Source: Candidatus Pelagibacter sp. RS40 (GTDB lineage: Bacteria > Pseudomonadota > Alphaproteobacteria > Pelagibacterales > Pelagibacteraceae). Taken from it: a stretch of 64,000 bases of DNA. Below, piece by piece: positions 55,792 to 64,000 of this stretch. Position numbers and translations under genes: made by a program. Where the stretch lies: the NCBI RefSeq assembly GCF_002101295.1, contig NZ_CP020778.1, forward strand, positions 620,001 to 684,000, in the 5' to 3' direction. Within the stretch, counting starts at the first letter, position 1, and each line of letters opens with the position of its first letter. Under the pieces are notes generated by a model. The model was not told the DNA's origin. It did not search any database and saw only the letters and a program-made list of their open reading frames with translations.

Positions 55792-56399
55792 TAACTTATA
55801 AAATTTTCTAAAAAATTATATATTAATAAAGCGAAAATAATTATTACAATAGACGCGATTATTGAAACTTTTAATAATTTTTTTTCAATAATTTTACGCA
55901 TGGCAGCACCAAAATTTCCTATTAAAAAGGCAATTAAAAAAAACCTAGATCCTCTCGTTAAAAAGGAAATAATAATAAAATAAAAAATATTAAAATGCAC
56001 AAAGCCACTTGTAATTGTTAATAGTTTAAAAGGGATTGGCGTAAACCCTGCAATAGCAAGTAAGGTCATCCATGCGATGACACCTCCCTCACTAGAAACC
56101 TTATCTTTTAAAAAAGATGCATTATCAACACCATATAATTCAAATATTTTTAAACCTATTTCGTTAAAAAAAATGTAGCCAATTAGATAACCCAAGCATG
56201 CACCCAGTACCGATGATATTGTTGCGATTAGAGCTATTCTGTACCATTCATGTCTTTTCGCTATTGTCATTGGAATGATTAATACATCTGGAGGTATTGG
56301 AAAAATAAAACTTTCTATAAATGATATAATAGCTAGAAAAAATTTTGAACTTTTATGAGCAGCTAATTCAATTGATTTCCTGTACAGCTCCTTAAACAT
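55791..56399 (-). CDS. DedA/VTT-domain membrane protein (YqaA-like)
   Basis: A 202-residue inner-membrane protein with the SNARE-associated (VTT/DedA) domain: FFLAIISFIESFIFPIPPDVLIIPMTIAKR (about 20-49), IGYIFFNEIG, and TPIPFKLLTITSGFVHFN. DedA-family proteins are lipid scramblases or transport undecaprenyl phosphate; the YqaA branch is not well assigned. First gene of a DedA-dsbB-coq7 minus-strand run. Confidence 0.88.
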   Translation of the reverse strand: MFKELYRKSIELAAHKSSKFFLAIISFIESFIFPIPPDVLIIPMTIAKRHEWYRIALIATISSVLGACLGYLIGYIFFNEIGLKIFELYGVDNASFLKDKVSSEGGVIAWMTLLAIAGFTPIPFKLLTITSGFVHFNIFYFIIISFLTRGSRFFLIAFLIGNFGAAMRKIIEKKLLKVSIIASIVIIIFALLIYNFLENFIS

Positions 56400-56412
56400 A
56401 TTTTTCTTTTAT

Positions 56413-56418
56413 TATAAT
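56413..56418 (+). promoter_or_regulatory. consensus -10 box for tRNA-Leu
   Basis: A perfect TATAAT lies 47 bases before the mature tRNA, giving a leader of about 40 bases for RNase P removal. No convincing -35 is seen at 16-18 bases upstream (that DNA is in the divergent DedA-like gene's start). Confidence 0.45.
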
Positions 56419-56464
56419 AAATGTTTTAATACTATTGTTAAAATCAATGCAGTCTTTAGACTGA

Positions 56465-56551
56465 GGGCGAATGGCGGAACTGGTAGACGCGTTGGACTCA
56501 AAATCCAATAGTAGCAATACTGTGAGAGTTCGATTCTCTCTTTGCCCACCA
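56465..56551 (+). tRNA. tRNA-Leu (anticodon CAA)
   Basis: An 87-base class II tRNA. The acceptor GGGCGAA pairs with TTTGCCC (one G-U), followed by A and encoded CCA. Anticodon stem TTGGA/TCCAA encloses CTCAAAA, giving anticodon CAA reading UUG. The long variable arm is present, and the T-arm GAGAG-TTCGATT-CTCTC is canonical. The acyl-CoA synthetase start codon follows 7 bases later. Confidence 0.97.
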
Positions 56552-56558
56552 AAAATTT

Positions 56559-58259
56559 ATGAAAGTAAGTGAAATAAATAATTTATTAGAACTCTTTTTT
56601 GAAAGATACAAATTACAAGATAAGAATAGTGTTTTTTTAACACCTCTTAATAATAATCAAAAATCATTTACATGGGAGGAAACAAAAAATAACATTCTAA
56701 AACTCTCAAAAGAGATAAGCGATATTAATCAAAAGGGAGATAGATGCTTATTAATTTCTGAAAATAGACCTGAGTGGATGATTTCTGATCTTTCGATAAT
56801 GTTATCTGGATCAATTACAGTTCCAGCCTACACTACATATGTTGAGAAAGATTATGAATATATTATTAACGATTGCCAGCCAAAAGTTTTGATTGTTTCT
56901 AATCAAGATCAATTTTCTAAAATTGAAAACATACTTAAAAATAATACTTCAATTAAAAAAATTATTTCATTCGAAGATCTTAAAATTGACAAAGATAAAT
57001 ATCTTAATTTTAAAAATTTAAATTTAGGTAATAATGTTTCTAACTCACCACCATCTAAAATAGATATTACAAGAAAAGATCCTGCATGTATAATTTACAC
57101 TTCTGGGACACAAGGAAATCCAAAGGGGGTAATATTAAGTCATGGCGGTGTACTTAATAATTGCGAGGGAGCAATGGAAATATTAGAACCTATTGTTTCT
57201 AAAAATTCTAGGTTCTTAACATGGTTACCATTGTCACATTCTTATGAGCATGCAGTTCAATTTGTTCAAATTTGTGTAGGTGCAAAAGTATTCTATGCTG
57301 AAAGTATAGAGAAATTAATTAAAAATATGAATGATTGTAAACCACATATAATGACAGCTGTTCCAAGATTTTATCAGAACCTATATCAAAAAATTAATTC
57401 GGCTTTTAATAAAGCAACAGGTTTGAAAAAGAAATTAATTTCTAAAATGTTACAAATTGGAAAAAAGAAAATCAATAAACAACCACTTTCATTAATGGAT
57501 AATTTTTTTGATTTTATACTAGAAACTGTTGTTAGAAGAAAAATAAAGTCTCAGTTTGGAGGAAATCTGAAAGCTTTTGTTTCTGGCGGGGGTCCTTTAG
57601 ATAAAGATGTTGGAATATTTCTTAACGCAATTGGACTACCAACCTTACAAGGTTATGGATTAACAGAAACCTCTCCAGTAGTGAGCTGCAATCCATTTCA
57701 TGATATTAGGGTAGAAACCGTAGGACCACCTTTTAGAGGAAATGAGGTAAAAATTGCTCAAGATGGTGAGATATTAGTTAAAGGAGAGAACGTAATGCTT
57801 GGCTACTGGAACAATAAAGAGGAGACAGACAAAGTGTTAAAAGACGGTTGGCTACATACAGGAGATATTGGTTTACTTGAGAATGATTACCTCAAGATTA
57901 CAGACAGAAAGAAAGATATATTGGTTACACCTGGAGGAGATAATATTTCTCCGTTAAAAATTGAAAATGAATTAGTTAATTCAGAATTAATTGATCAAGC
58001 AATTGTTTATGGAGACAATAAACCTTATTTGGTCTCAATGTTAGTTCTTAGTGAAGAAAAAAAAAATATTAATGAAGAAGAAATTCAAAAAGAAATAGAA
58101 AAAATAAATAAAAACCTTACAAAAGTTGAAAAAATTAAAAAATTTTTTATTTCAGAAGAAAAATTTTCAATTGAAAATGGAATGCAAACACCAACAATGA
58201 AGTTAAAAAGATATAAAATAATTAAAAAATTTAAAAATAAATTTGAAAGTCTATATTAA
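56559..58259 (+). CDS. long-chain acyl-CoA synthetase (AMP-forming)
   Basis: A 566-residue ANL-superfamily ligase activating fatty acids to CoA thioesters. P-loop IIYTSGTQGNPKGVILSHGG (near 180-199), GYGLTETSPVVSCNP (near 367-381), hinge/catalytic HTGDIGLLENDYLKITDRKKDILVTPGGDNISP (near 429-461). Resembles FadD15-type enzymes of alphaproteobacteria. Only 7 bases separate it from the tRNA 3' end, so its mRNA is probably produced by tRNA processing and is almost leaderless. A strong terminator follows. Confidence 0.93.
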   Translation: MKVSEINNLLELFFERYKLQDKNSVFLTPLNNNQKSFTWEETKNNILKLSKEISDINQKGDRCLLISENRPEWMISDLSIMLSGSITVPAYTTYVEKDYEYIINDCQPKVLIVSNQDQFSKIENILKNNTSIKKIISFEDLKIDKDKYLNFKNLNLGNNVSNSPPSKIDITRKDPACIIYTSGTQGNPKGVILSHGGVLNNCEGAMEILEPIVSKNSRFLTWLPLSHSYEHAVQFVQICVGAKVFYAESIEKLIKNMNDCKPHIMTAVPRFYQNLYQKINSAFNKATGLKKKLISKMLQIGKKKINKQPLSLMDNFFDFILETVVRRKIKSQFGGNLKAFVSGGGPLDKDVGIFLNAIGLPTLQGYGLTETSPVVSCNPFHDIRVETVGPPFRGNEVKIAQDGEILVKGENVMLGYWNNKEETDKVLKDGWLHTGDIGLLENDYLKITDRKKDILVTPGGDNISPLKIENELVNSELIDQAIVYGDNKPYLVSMLVLSEEKKNINEEEIQKEIEKINKNLTKVEKIKKFFISEEKFSIENGMQTPTMKLKRYKIIKKFKNKFESLY

Positions 58260-58291
58260 TAAAAAATTATATTGTTTATTTATCGCAATTT

Positions 58292-58348
58292 ACTTAACTT
58301 TTTTTAAATAAAATTTAAAAAAAAATTTCTAAAGTTAAGTTTTTTTTT
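58292..58348 (+). terminator. intrinsic terminator of acyl-CoA synthetase gene
   Basis: ACTTAACTTT (58292-58301) and AAAGTTAAGT (58331-58340) are perfect complements; the AT-rich interior can extend the stem. Eight T residues follow directly. It begins 33 bases beyond the stop codon. Confidence 0.8.
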
Positions 58349-58363
58349 AAAACAAATAAAGAT

Positions 58364-58423
58364 TTGACATAACTATTCAAAAAAAATAAAAAAAGGATAA
58401 CTAAACGAATCAAAAAGATTCGT
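58364..58423 (+). promoter_or_regulatory. promoter-like -35 and leader hairpin of lysine-rich mini-gene
   Basis: A consensus TTGACA at 58364-58369 follows the terminator of the previous gene; a clear -10 is not seen (TAAAAA at 17 bases). Downstream, ACGAATC (58405-58411) and GATTCGT (58417-58423) form a perfect 7-bp hairpin with an A5 loop, 19 bases before the mini-gene ATG, leaving the ribosome-binding site exposed. Confidence 0.5.
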
Positions 58424-58442
58424 AAAAAAAAGGGAGCTAAAG

Positions 58443-58526
58443 ATGGCTAAAAGAAGAAAAAAAGCTGCTAAAAAGAAAACTAAGAAAAAAGCTAAGAAAA
58501 AAGCTAAAAAGAAAAGAAGAAAATAG
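58443..58526 (+). CDS. 27-residue lysine/arginine-rich histone-like mini-protein
   Basis: The frame encodes 27 residues made only of M, A, K, R and T; 20 are lysine or arginine, in KKKA/KKKT repeats reminiscent of histone H1 tails and chlamydial Hc1/Hc2. A good ribosome-binding site (AAGGGAG) ends about 6 bases before the ATG, a promoter-like TTGACA and leader hairpin lie upstream, and a strong terminator follows 24 bases after the stop, so it is a self-contained gene. It probably binds nucleic acid; function is unknown. Alternatively the transcript is a small RNA with an incidental frame. Its neighbour CarD carries a similar lysine-rich tail. Confidence 0.7.
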   Translation: MAKRRKKAAKKKTKKKAKKKAKKKRRK

Positions 58527-58549
58527 TTTAGTATTCTTTTTAATTGATT

Positions 58550-58588
58550 ACGCTTCTCATGGCGCTTGCGTGGGAAGCGTTTTTTTTT
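58550..58588 (+). terminator. intrinsic terminator of lysine-rich mini-gene
   Basis: ACGCTTCTCA (58550-58559) pairs with TGGGAAGCGT (58571-58580) with one G-T wobble, followed by eight T residues. The stop codon of the converging carD gene (58587-58589) overlaps the end of the T-run. Confidence 0.9.
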
Positions 58589-59441
58589 ATTCCGCTACAG
58601 CTTCCTGTGAAATATCTTCTGATGCAGGTTTAGCTTCTACTTTTTGAATTTGTTTCTCCAAGTTTCTTTTGAGAGCTTTATCAAGCTTTTTTTGAGTATC
58701 TTCTAGACTAGTACCCATTACGATTTGAAATTCTGTGAGTAACCTGTCGTAAGCTTTTTCAAAAAGTTGTCTCTCACTATATGATTGGTCTATCATCAAA
58801 TCATCTCCTTTGTTAAGATCTCTTACTACTTCGGCAAGCTCATATATTTTACCTGATGATATTTTTGCTTCGTACTCCTGTGCCCTTCTGCTCCACATTG
58901 ATCTTTTGATTTTAGGTTTACTTTTTAAAATACTAATACATTTGTTTACTTGATTTATTGTTGCAAGTGGCCTCAAATGCGACTGTTTATTGACTGGGAC
59001 CATACCACTAGCTTTATCTTTTTCAAATTTTAAAATGTATGTTTCAACATCAATTCCACCGATATTAATCTTTTTGAATTCAGTAATCTGACCAACACCG
59101 TGTTTCGGATAAACTACATAATCTTTAACTTTATACTCCCTTTTTTCAGTCTCTTGTTTTTTTACTTTTTTAATTTCTGGTTTTTGCTCATTATTTTTTG
59201 GGATCCTTAAAGCTTCATTTTTTACCTGGGCTTTTTCTACTTTTTTTAGTTTAGATAAATTTTTAGATATTTTACTTGTTTTAGTTTTTTTAAGAACTTT
59301 TTTAATTTTTGGAATTTTTTTGGTTTTTGCTAATTTTGTTTTTTTTTTAACTACTTTTTTTGTTTTTACTTTAGTTTTTTTATTGGATGTTTTCTTTAAA
59401 ATATTTTTCAAATTTATCATCTTCGTTTTTAAATTTTTCAT
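58587..59441 (-). CDS. carD: CarD-family transcription regulator with lysine-rich N-terminal tail
   Basis: A 284-residue protein. Residues about 103-250 are a CarD/CdnL domain: [26 protein letters not shown] (RNA-polymerase-interacting Tudor-like part) and the helical DNA-binding part with [28 protein letters not shown]. CarD stabilises open promoter complexes, often at rRNA promoters. Residues 1-100 form a low-complexity tail with 31 lysines in the first 70, resembling histone H1 tails. The start is the ATG at 59441 or 59420; either overlaps fdxA, whose position just upstream is standard in alphaproteobacteria. Confidence 0.9.
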   Translation of the reverse strand: MKNLKTKMINLKNILKKTSNKKTKVKTKKVVKKKTKLAKTKKIPKIKKVLKKTKTSKISKNLSKLKKVEKAQVKNEALRIPKNNEQKPEIKKVKKQETEKREYKVKDYVVYPKHGVGQITEFKKINIGGIDVETYILKFEKDKASGMVPVNKQSHLRPLATINQVNKCISILKSKPKIKRSMWSRRAQEYEAKISSGKIYELAEVVRDLNKGDDLMIDQSYSERQLFEKAYDRLLTEFQIVMGTSLEDTQKKLDKALKRNLEKQIQKVEAKPASEDISQEAVAE

Positions 59442-59709
59442 GATCCTCTGGGGGATCTTTCTTTTCGTTTATGTTAGGCCAAATTTCAGAGTACTTTGTA
59501 TTCATTTCAAGCCATTTTTCACTTCCTGGCTCTGTATCTGAAACTATAGCGTCGACTGGACACTCTGGCTCACAAACGCCACAATCTATACACTCATCCG
59601 GTTTAATTACAAGCATATTTTTGCCTTCATAAAAACAATCAACTGGACAAACTTCAACACAATCCATCAATTTACACTTAATACATTTTTCATTTACAAG
59701 ATATGTCAT
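59380..59709 (-). CDS. fdxA: 7Fe-type ferredoxin
   Basis: A 109-residue ferredoxin. N-terminal cysteines [18 protein letters not shown] (3Fe-4S/4Fe-4S arrangement) and [16 protein letters not shown] are typical of the FdxA family, as is the C-terminal extension [18 protein letters not shown]. It is a small electron carrier in the cytoplasm. Start overlaps the TerB-like stop by one base; the 3' end lies within the carD start region. Confidence 0.96.
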   Translation of the reverse strand: MTYLVNEKCIKCKLMDCVEVCPVDCFYEGKNMLVIKPDECIDCGVCEPECPVDAIVSDTEPGSEKWLEMNTKYSEIWPNINEKKDPPEDHEKFKNEDDKFEKYFKENIQ

Positions 59710-60128
59710 TATAGACTTTGTTTAACTTTTTCTTTGATATCACCTACTACTTTATTATCTAAATACAACAAGCCTGATAAACGTCTCATTAGATTTGTTT
59801 CATAAACATCTGCATTTTCATCAGAGTAAATAATCTTCCATAACGCTTCTATTATAATTTTTTTTTCGTCTTCACTTATGTTTTTAACCTTTTTTGTAAA
59901 ATCTAATATTTGATTTGAGTCTTGTTCTTTTGTTTCAGCTTCTCTAATTATCTCCTCCAAATTTTCATCTTTTGCGCCCATTTCAATTAATGCTTTGATT
60001 ATTATGTTTTTTTCTTTTTCTGTGTAGTTTTCATCAATTTTTGCTGAATGAATTAATAAAGAGCAAACGGCAATTAAAGAAACATTATTTTCTTTAGTAT
60101 CCTCATTTTTTTTAAAAAGGTTAAACAT
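59709..60128 (-). CDS. TerB-like (tellurite-resistance family fold) protein
   Basis: A 139-residue all-helical acidic protein of the TerB family: [36 protein letters not shown] and [35 protein letters not shown], two repeats with an acidic DENxD-like metal site. Function in bacteria is unclear; tellurite resistance is only a family name. It sits between the helicase and fdxA, where many alphaproteobacteria have an S4-domain RNA-binding gene. Overlaps the helicase stop by 8 bases. Confidence 0.83.
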   Translation of the reverse strand: MFNLFKKNEDTKENNVSLIAVCSLLIHSAKIDENYTEKEKNIIIKALIEMGAKDENLEEIIREAETKEQDSNQILDFTKKVKNISEDEKKIIIEALWKIIYSDENADVYETNLMRRLSGLLYLDNKVVGDIKEKVKQSL

Positions 60129-62613
60129 TGTCTAAATTAAGTTGCTTCAAAACTTGAAAAGGATTGTCTTTAATTTCTTTATTTTCATTCTTTTTCTTAA
60201 ATACTTTTTTAGATGGTAAATACTTGAAGTAAAGATCTTTTTGTTTTTCAAAAGTTTTATAATTCATTTTATTTAATAATTTTATAAAATTTTCCTTATT
60301 ACAACCTAATAAATTTAACATGTCAGGTATCAGTTTTATCTCTGTGTCATTATTTTTATTTTTTGAATTAAAAATCATAAGAAAAAGCCTTTCTAGAATA
60401 TCAATTCTTACATAAAACTTGTCAAATTTTTCAAATCCACATAAAAGCATAAAATCTCTATTCGATGGTTTGTCTTGCTCCAAAAAGTTTAACCCAAAAG
60501 TTGGAGGTTCTAATTGTTCATTTTTTTCATGATAATTTTTCCACAATAGAGTTCTCAAAGAGACTGTGCTTGGTTTAAATAATTTAAATAAAAAAATATG
60601 ATAACGTCCAAATCTTACTCCTAAATTTCTAAGCTTTTTCCTCTCATTTTGATCAAGCTTTTTAAGATAAGATAAAACATCCTCTCTCTTCACAACCCCA
60701 TTGTTTTCATATAGGTGATACGCTAAAGCTCTAAGGTCTGAGTTTTTTTCTTGAGTATTTTTTAAATCAACCAAGCTTTTTAATTCTGTATTTATTTTTT
60801 TTTGTATCCATCCTTGAATAAATAAATCAAGTTTACCTCTCTCGTCATTTTCAATCATATCGTCTATAAGGAGATTTACTTTTGGATTTAAATAATCTTC
60901 ACCTGGTAATAATTTAGCTATTTGATTATTTTTCCAATAAATTTTAAAATCTTTTTTTAATTCTATTAATCCAGTGTCAATTATCTGCTTTATTCTTTTG
61001 ATTATTTCTGGACTTACATTTTGTCTAGCCGCTTTTTTAAGAGACTTTATATCGGCATCTAGAGCATCAACCTTTAAATCTAAATGCAATTTTAAACCTT
61101 TTAAATTCCCAATATATTGATTATTAATCATCACTTTTTCATCTTCTATAATTTCAGTGCTAAAAGTGATATCTTGTTTTAACCCTCTAGCAAGCACACT
61201 TGCTCTTTTATCAATAAAAGTTTTTGTTAGCTCTTCATGCAATCTATCAGAAAGTTTATCTTCAAGATTTTTTGCTCTTTCGACCCAGTAATCCTGATTT
61301 TCTACCCAATTTGCTTTGTTTGAGACGTAAGACCATGTTCTAACATTTGCAATTCTATTTGATATAGAGTCAACATTTCCCTCAATTTTATCTAAGGAAG
61401 CTAGCTGTTCTTTCATATATTGATTTGGAATTCTTTTATTTTTACTGGTTAGGAATTTAAAAACTTTACTAATAATTTCTAAATGATTTCCATATGTTTT
61501 CTTTACAAAATCAGGAATTTGGCAGCATTCCCATAAAATTTTTAAATCATGTGAATTATCCAGAATTTGAAAGTCAGTTGCATCTTTTAAAAAATATTTT
61601 AAGGCTTTTTCATCTTCACATTCATAAATTCTTCTAAGCCATTCTTTATCTGGTTTCTCTTCAAGAGATTTAATTAAATTTAATTTACTACTAAAGTTTA
61701 ATTTTGAATTCCTCCAAAATATTTGCTGTATTTCAGGAAATTTATGTTGTTCTAATGCTTCAATTTCTTCAGGATTAATCTCACCACATTCACCAGTTAT
61801 TCCAAAAGATCCATTGTTTAAGTATCTTCCAGCTCGTCCTGCAATTTGCCCTATTTCAGAAATATTAAGTCTTCTTAATTTTTTACCATCAAATTTTTTA
61901 ATATTTGAAAAAAAAACTTGATCTAAGTCCATATTTATACCCATTCCTATGGCATCAGTTGCAACTAAATAATCTACGTCCCCAGATTGATACAAACTAA
62001 CTTGAGCATTACGTGTTTTTGGACTAAGTGAACCCATAACAATAGCAGCCCCACCTTTTTGTCTTCTAATGAGCTCAGCAATTGCATAAACTTCCTCAGC
62101 TGAAAAAGCTATTACAGCACTTTTTCTCTCTATTCTTGATATTTTTTTATGTCCCCCGAATGAAAGTTTTGAAAATCTTTCTTTATTAATAAATTCAATA
62201 TCATCACTCAGTTTTTGTAAGATGGGTTTTATTGTATTAGATCCCATTAGCATTGTTAATTTTTCTCCTCGGAGATTTAATAATCTATCTGTAAAAATAT
62301 GACCCCTTTCATTATCGCTACACATTTGAATTTCATCTACACCCACAAACTCAAGATTTTTATCAATGGGCATTGATTCTACTGTGCAAAGAAAATATTT
62401 TGCATTTATTGGGATAATCTTTTCCTCTCCTGTTATTAGAGCCACTTTTGAGGGATCAATTTTTTTTACAATTTTGTCATAGACCTCTCTTGCTAATAAT
62501 CTCAATGGGAAACCAATCATTCCTGATTCAAAGGAAAGCATAGTTTCTATTGCCAGAAAGGTTTTCCCAGTATTTGTTGGACCAAGAACTGCTGTAACTT
62601 TATTTTTTGACAT
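60121..62613 (-). CDS. Suv3/MgpS-type ATP-dependent helicase
   Basis: An 830-residue superfamily 2 helicase. Walker A VLGPTNTGKTFLAIETML (near 9-26), DEIQ box VGVDEIQMCSDNERGHIF (near 89), motif VI region ATDAIGMGINMDLDQVFFSN and QIAGRAGRYLNNGSFG (near 253-268), then a long helical C-terminus. It resembles the mitochondrial RNA helicase Suv3, which partners with an exonuclease in RNA decay. It heads the minus-strand run helicase-TerB-fdxA-carD. Confidence 0.92.
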   Translation of the reverse strand: MSKNKVTAVLGPTNTGKTFLAIETMLSFESGMIGFPLRLLAREVYDKIVKKIDPSKVALITGEEKIIPINAKYFLCTVESMPIDKNLEFVGVDEIQMCSDNERGHIFTDRLLNLRGEKLTMLMGSNTIKPILQKLSDDIEFINKERFSKLSFGGHKKISRIERKSAVIAFSAEEVYAIAELIRRQKGGAAIVMGSLSPKTRNAQVSLYQSGDVDYLVATDAIGMGINMDLDQVFFSNIKKFDGKKLRRLNISEIGQIAGRAGRYLNNGSFGITGECGEINPEEIEALEQHKFPEIQQIFWRNSKLNFSSKLNLIKSLEEKPDKEWLRRIYECEDEKALKYFLKDATDFQILDNSHDLKILWECCQIPDFVKKTYGNHLEIISKVFKFLTSKNKRIPNQYMKEQLASLDKIEGNVDSISNRIANVRTWSYVSNKANWVENQDYWVERAKNLEDKLSDRLHEELTKTFIDKRASVLARGLKQDITFSTEIIEDEKVMINNQYIGNLKGLKLHLDLKVDALDADIKSLKKAARQNVSPEIIKRIKQIIDTGLIELKKDFKIYWKNNQIAKLLPGEDYLNPKVNLLIDDMIENDERGKLDLFIQGWIQKKINTELKSLVDLKNTQEKNSDLRALAYHLYENNGVVKREDVLSYLKKLDQNERKKLRNLGVRFGRYHIFLFKLFKPSTVSLRTLLWKNYHEKNEQLEPPTFGLNFLEQDKPSNRDFMLLCGFEKFDKFYVRIDILERLFLMIFNSKNKNNDTEIKLIPDMLNLLGCNKENFIKLLNKMNYKTFEKQKDLYFKYLPSKKVFKKKNENKEIKDNPFQVLKQLNLDNV

Positions 62614-62776
62614 TTCTACTTTTAGTATGATCTTTTTTTTGCCTACTATATTTTGTTACCTGAAAAGAACAAAGATAGTCTAAAACTAGTCCGAATCAGA
62701 GGTGAAAAAGTTCTCATTTTAAATTATTATTGGATAAAGTTATCACAATTAATAAAAATTCAATATATTTTTTTCG
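62614..62776. other. divergent control region between helicase and acetoacetyl-CoA synthetase genes
   Basis: These 163 AT-rich bases separate two diverging genes and must carry both promoters, but no clear -35/-10 pairs or long repeats stand out. A 60-codon frame starting at TTG 62653 runs into the synthetase gene in another frame and has no family features, so I treat it as noncoding. Confidence 0.5.
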
Positions 62777-64000
62777 ATGCAGAAAAAATTATGGGAAGCC
62801 ACCATATCCCAAAAAGAAAACTCAAACTTACGTAGTTTTGAAAAATTTTTAATTAATAAATATAATTTTAAAAGTAATAAAAATTATAAAAAACTTCTTA
62901 AATGGAGTTTACAAAACCCAAGTTCTTTCTGGAGTGATATTTGGGACTTTGCAGAAGTTAAAGGGGTTAAATCATTAAAAAACAAATTTCATAAAAAATT
63001 TACTAAAAATCAATTTTTAGTAAACTCCAAATTGAATTTTACTGAAAATCTCCTAGTAAAAAACAATAATAAAAAAGCTATTACTTTTATTAGCGAAAAT
63101 GGTTTTAAAGAAACTAGATCTTGGATTGACCTTAAAAAGAATGCTGAAGATTTAGCTACATTTTTTAAAAAACATAAAATAAAAAAAGGTGACCGTGTTG
63201 CTGCATATATGCCAAATCAAATTGAGACAGTTGAGTGTTTCTTAGCAACCGCAGCTATTGGTGCTATCTGGTCATCTTGCTCACCTGATTTTGGAACACC
63301 AGGACTAATTGAGAGATTTTCACAAATTAAGCCAAAAATTTTAATTTTAACTGACAGGTATTATTATAATGGAAAAGAAATAAGTATTTTAGAACGATTA
63401 CCATCAATTGTTCATAAGATAAAGTCCATAAAAGATGTTCTTATATTTTCATACCCTGGAAAAAAATTAACTAAAATTAGTAATTTAAAAAATGTAAATA
63501 TTTTTACAAAAAAAAATATTGTTCATTCAAAAAATAAAATTTTTAAGTATGAAAAATTTGATTTTAATGATGATTTAGCTATTTTATATTCAAGTGGAAC
63601 AACAGGAAAACCAAAGTGTATTTGCCACCGAATTGGAGGAGTGTTACTTCAACACTTGAAAGAACACAAACTTCATTGTGAAATTAAGCCAGGAGATAAC
63701 ATATTTTATTTTACTACCTGTGGATGGATGATGTGGAATTGGCTTGTAAGTGCACTGGCTAGCGAAGCTTCGATTGTTTTATTTGATGGTTTTCCAATGC
63801 ATAAAAATAAAGATCTTTTATTTAAAATAGCTGAAAAAGAAAAAATATCACTATTGGGTGTTAGTGCAAAATTTATTGATCAACTTAAAAAATTAAAATT
63901 AAATATTAAGTCTAAATTTAAACTTAAATATCTTAAAACTATATGTTCAACCGGTTCACCATTATCTTCTGAAGGTTTTGAATATATTTATAGAAATGTA
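62777..64000 (+). CDS. acetoacetyl-CoA synthetase (partial, 3' end outside window)
   Basis: An open frame of 408 codons from ATG 62777 to the window end, no stop. The N-terminus MQKKLWEATISQKENSNLRSFEKFL and WSLQNPSSFWSDIWDF are typical of acetoacetate-CoA ligase, with LNFTENLL, the adenylation loop LAILYSSGTTGKPKCICHRIGG (near 270-291), FFTTCGWMMWNWLVSALASEASIVLFDG and ICSTGSPLSSEGF. The full family length is about 640-660 residues, so roughly 60% is present. It activates acetoacetate to acetoacetyl-CoA for carbon recovery or polymer metabolism. Confidence 0.93.
   Translation, partial: MQKKLWEATISQKENSNLRSFEKFLINKYNFKSNKNYKKLLKWSLQNPSSFWSDIWDFAEVKGVKSLKNKFHKKFTKNQFLVNSKLNFTENLLVKNNNKKAITFISENGFKETRSWIDLKKNAEDLATFFKKHKIKKGDRVAAYMPNQIETVECFLATAAIGAIWSSCSPDFGTPGLIERFSQIKPKILILTDRYYYNGKEISILERLPSIVHKIKSIKDVLIFSYPGKKLTKISNLKNVNIFTKKNIVHSKNKIFKYEKFDFNDDLAILYSSGTTGKPKCICHRIGGVLLQHLKEHKLHCEIKPGDNIFYFTTCGWMMWNWLVSALASEASIVLFDGFPMHKNKDLLFKIAEKEKISLLGVSAKFIDQLKKLKLNIKSKFKLKYLKTICSTGSPLSSEGFEYIYRNV

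Noticed and set aside
56435..56462. TTGTTA-N16-TAGACT as the tRNA-Leu promoter
   Set aside because: The -10 would end 2 bases before the mature tRNA, so transcription would start inside the tRNA; the TATAAT at 56413 is better placed.
62653..62835. 60-codon frame from TTG before acetoacetyl-CoA synthetase
   Set aside because: It overlaps the synthetase start by about 60 bases in another frame, begins with TTG and has no recognisable motif.
1..64000. CRISPR arrays, insertion sequences, prophage or integrated island
   Set aside because: No regularly spaced direct repeats, transposase, integrase or phage genes appear, and composition looks uniform by eye throughout.

Overview
The window is about 64 kb of very AT-rich, tightly packed bacterial chromosome. 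Gene content and order point to a streamlined marine alphaproteobacterium of the SAR11 clade (Pelagibacterales). Alphaproteobacterial signatures include irr divergent from fabA-fabB-fabI, a helicase-fdxA-carD cluster, a HIG1-type twin-membrane protein, Coq7, MaeB with a phosphotransacetylase tail, and the lineup tsaB-fur-miaB-phoH-ybeY-lnt-metK. Streamlining shows in gene overlaps of a few bases, no mobile elements, no CRISPR, a single tRNA, and several conserved operons missing an expected member. No gene-free stretch exceeds 300 bases; the longest is the 291-base region before dnaA. The taxonomic call rests on content and order only; no database search was possible.

Layout. 1-5.1 kb: thiE-like and yggS diverging from overlapping start codons, a TPR-sulfotransferase, a YkuD-fold protein diverging from a winged-helix regulator across a perfect palindrome, a 34-codon arfA-like ribosome-rescue gene, and a PfkB kinase. 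5.1-10.4 kb (minus): nth-dapB, then grpE-dnaK-dnaJ with a heat-shock-type promoter before dnaK. 10.4-21.3 kb: rdgB, lpoA-like, rsmI, a BON lipoprotein, maeB, murJ, trpS, nfuA, a Bax-type glucosaminidase and a polysaccharide deacetylase. 21.2-27.5 kb (plus): tsaB (short), fur, miaB, phoH, ybeY, lnt, metK. 27.5-34.1 kb (plus): nusA-infB-rbfA-rpsO-pnp behind a short leader that is mostly a terminator hairpin.

34.2-40.2 kb: a DUF805 protein, fabI-fabB-fabA (minus), irr (plus), then rubrerythrin, a two-cluster Fe-S oxidoreductase and DUF3501. The irr and rubrerythrin promoters share a nearly identical 22-base element, suggesting one iron-responsive circuit. 40.2-45.3 kb (minus): ubiE-ubiB-coaBC-dut-moeB-SH3. 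45.3-49.3 kb (plus): mutM, rpsT, dnaA, dnaN. 49.3-52.7 kb (minus): argH, a 38-residue LptM/LppL-like lipoprotein, lysA, plsC. 52.7-56.4 kb: tlpA-like, HIG1, an esterase, an HNH protein, coq7, dsbB and a DedA-like protein. 56.5-64 kb: tRNA-Leu(CAA) directly abutting a long-chain acyl-CoA synthetase, a 27-residue lysine-rich mini-protein, carD with a lysine-rich tail, fdxA, a TerB-like gene, a Suv3/MgpS-type helicase, and the 5' two-thirds of acetoacetyl-CoA synthetase running off the end.

Most notable candidates for undescribed biology: the adjacent, convergent lysine-rich mini-protein and lysine-tailed CarD; the natural miniature arfA gene; the shared irr/rubrerythrin operator; and the apparent attenuator in front of nusA.
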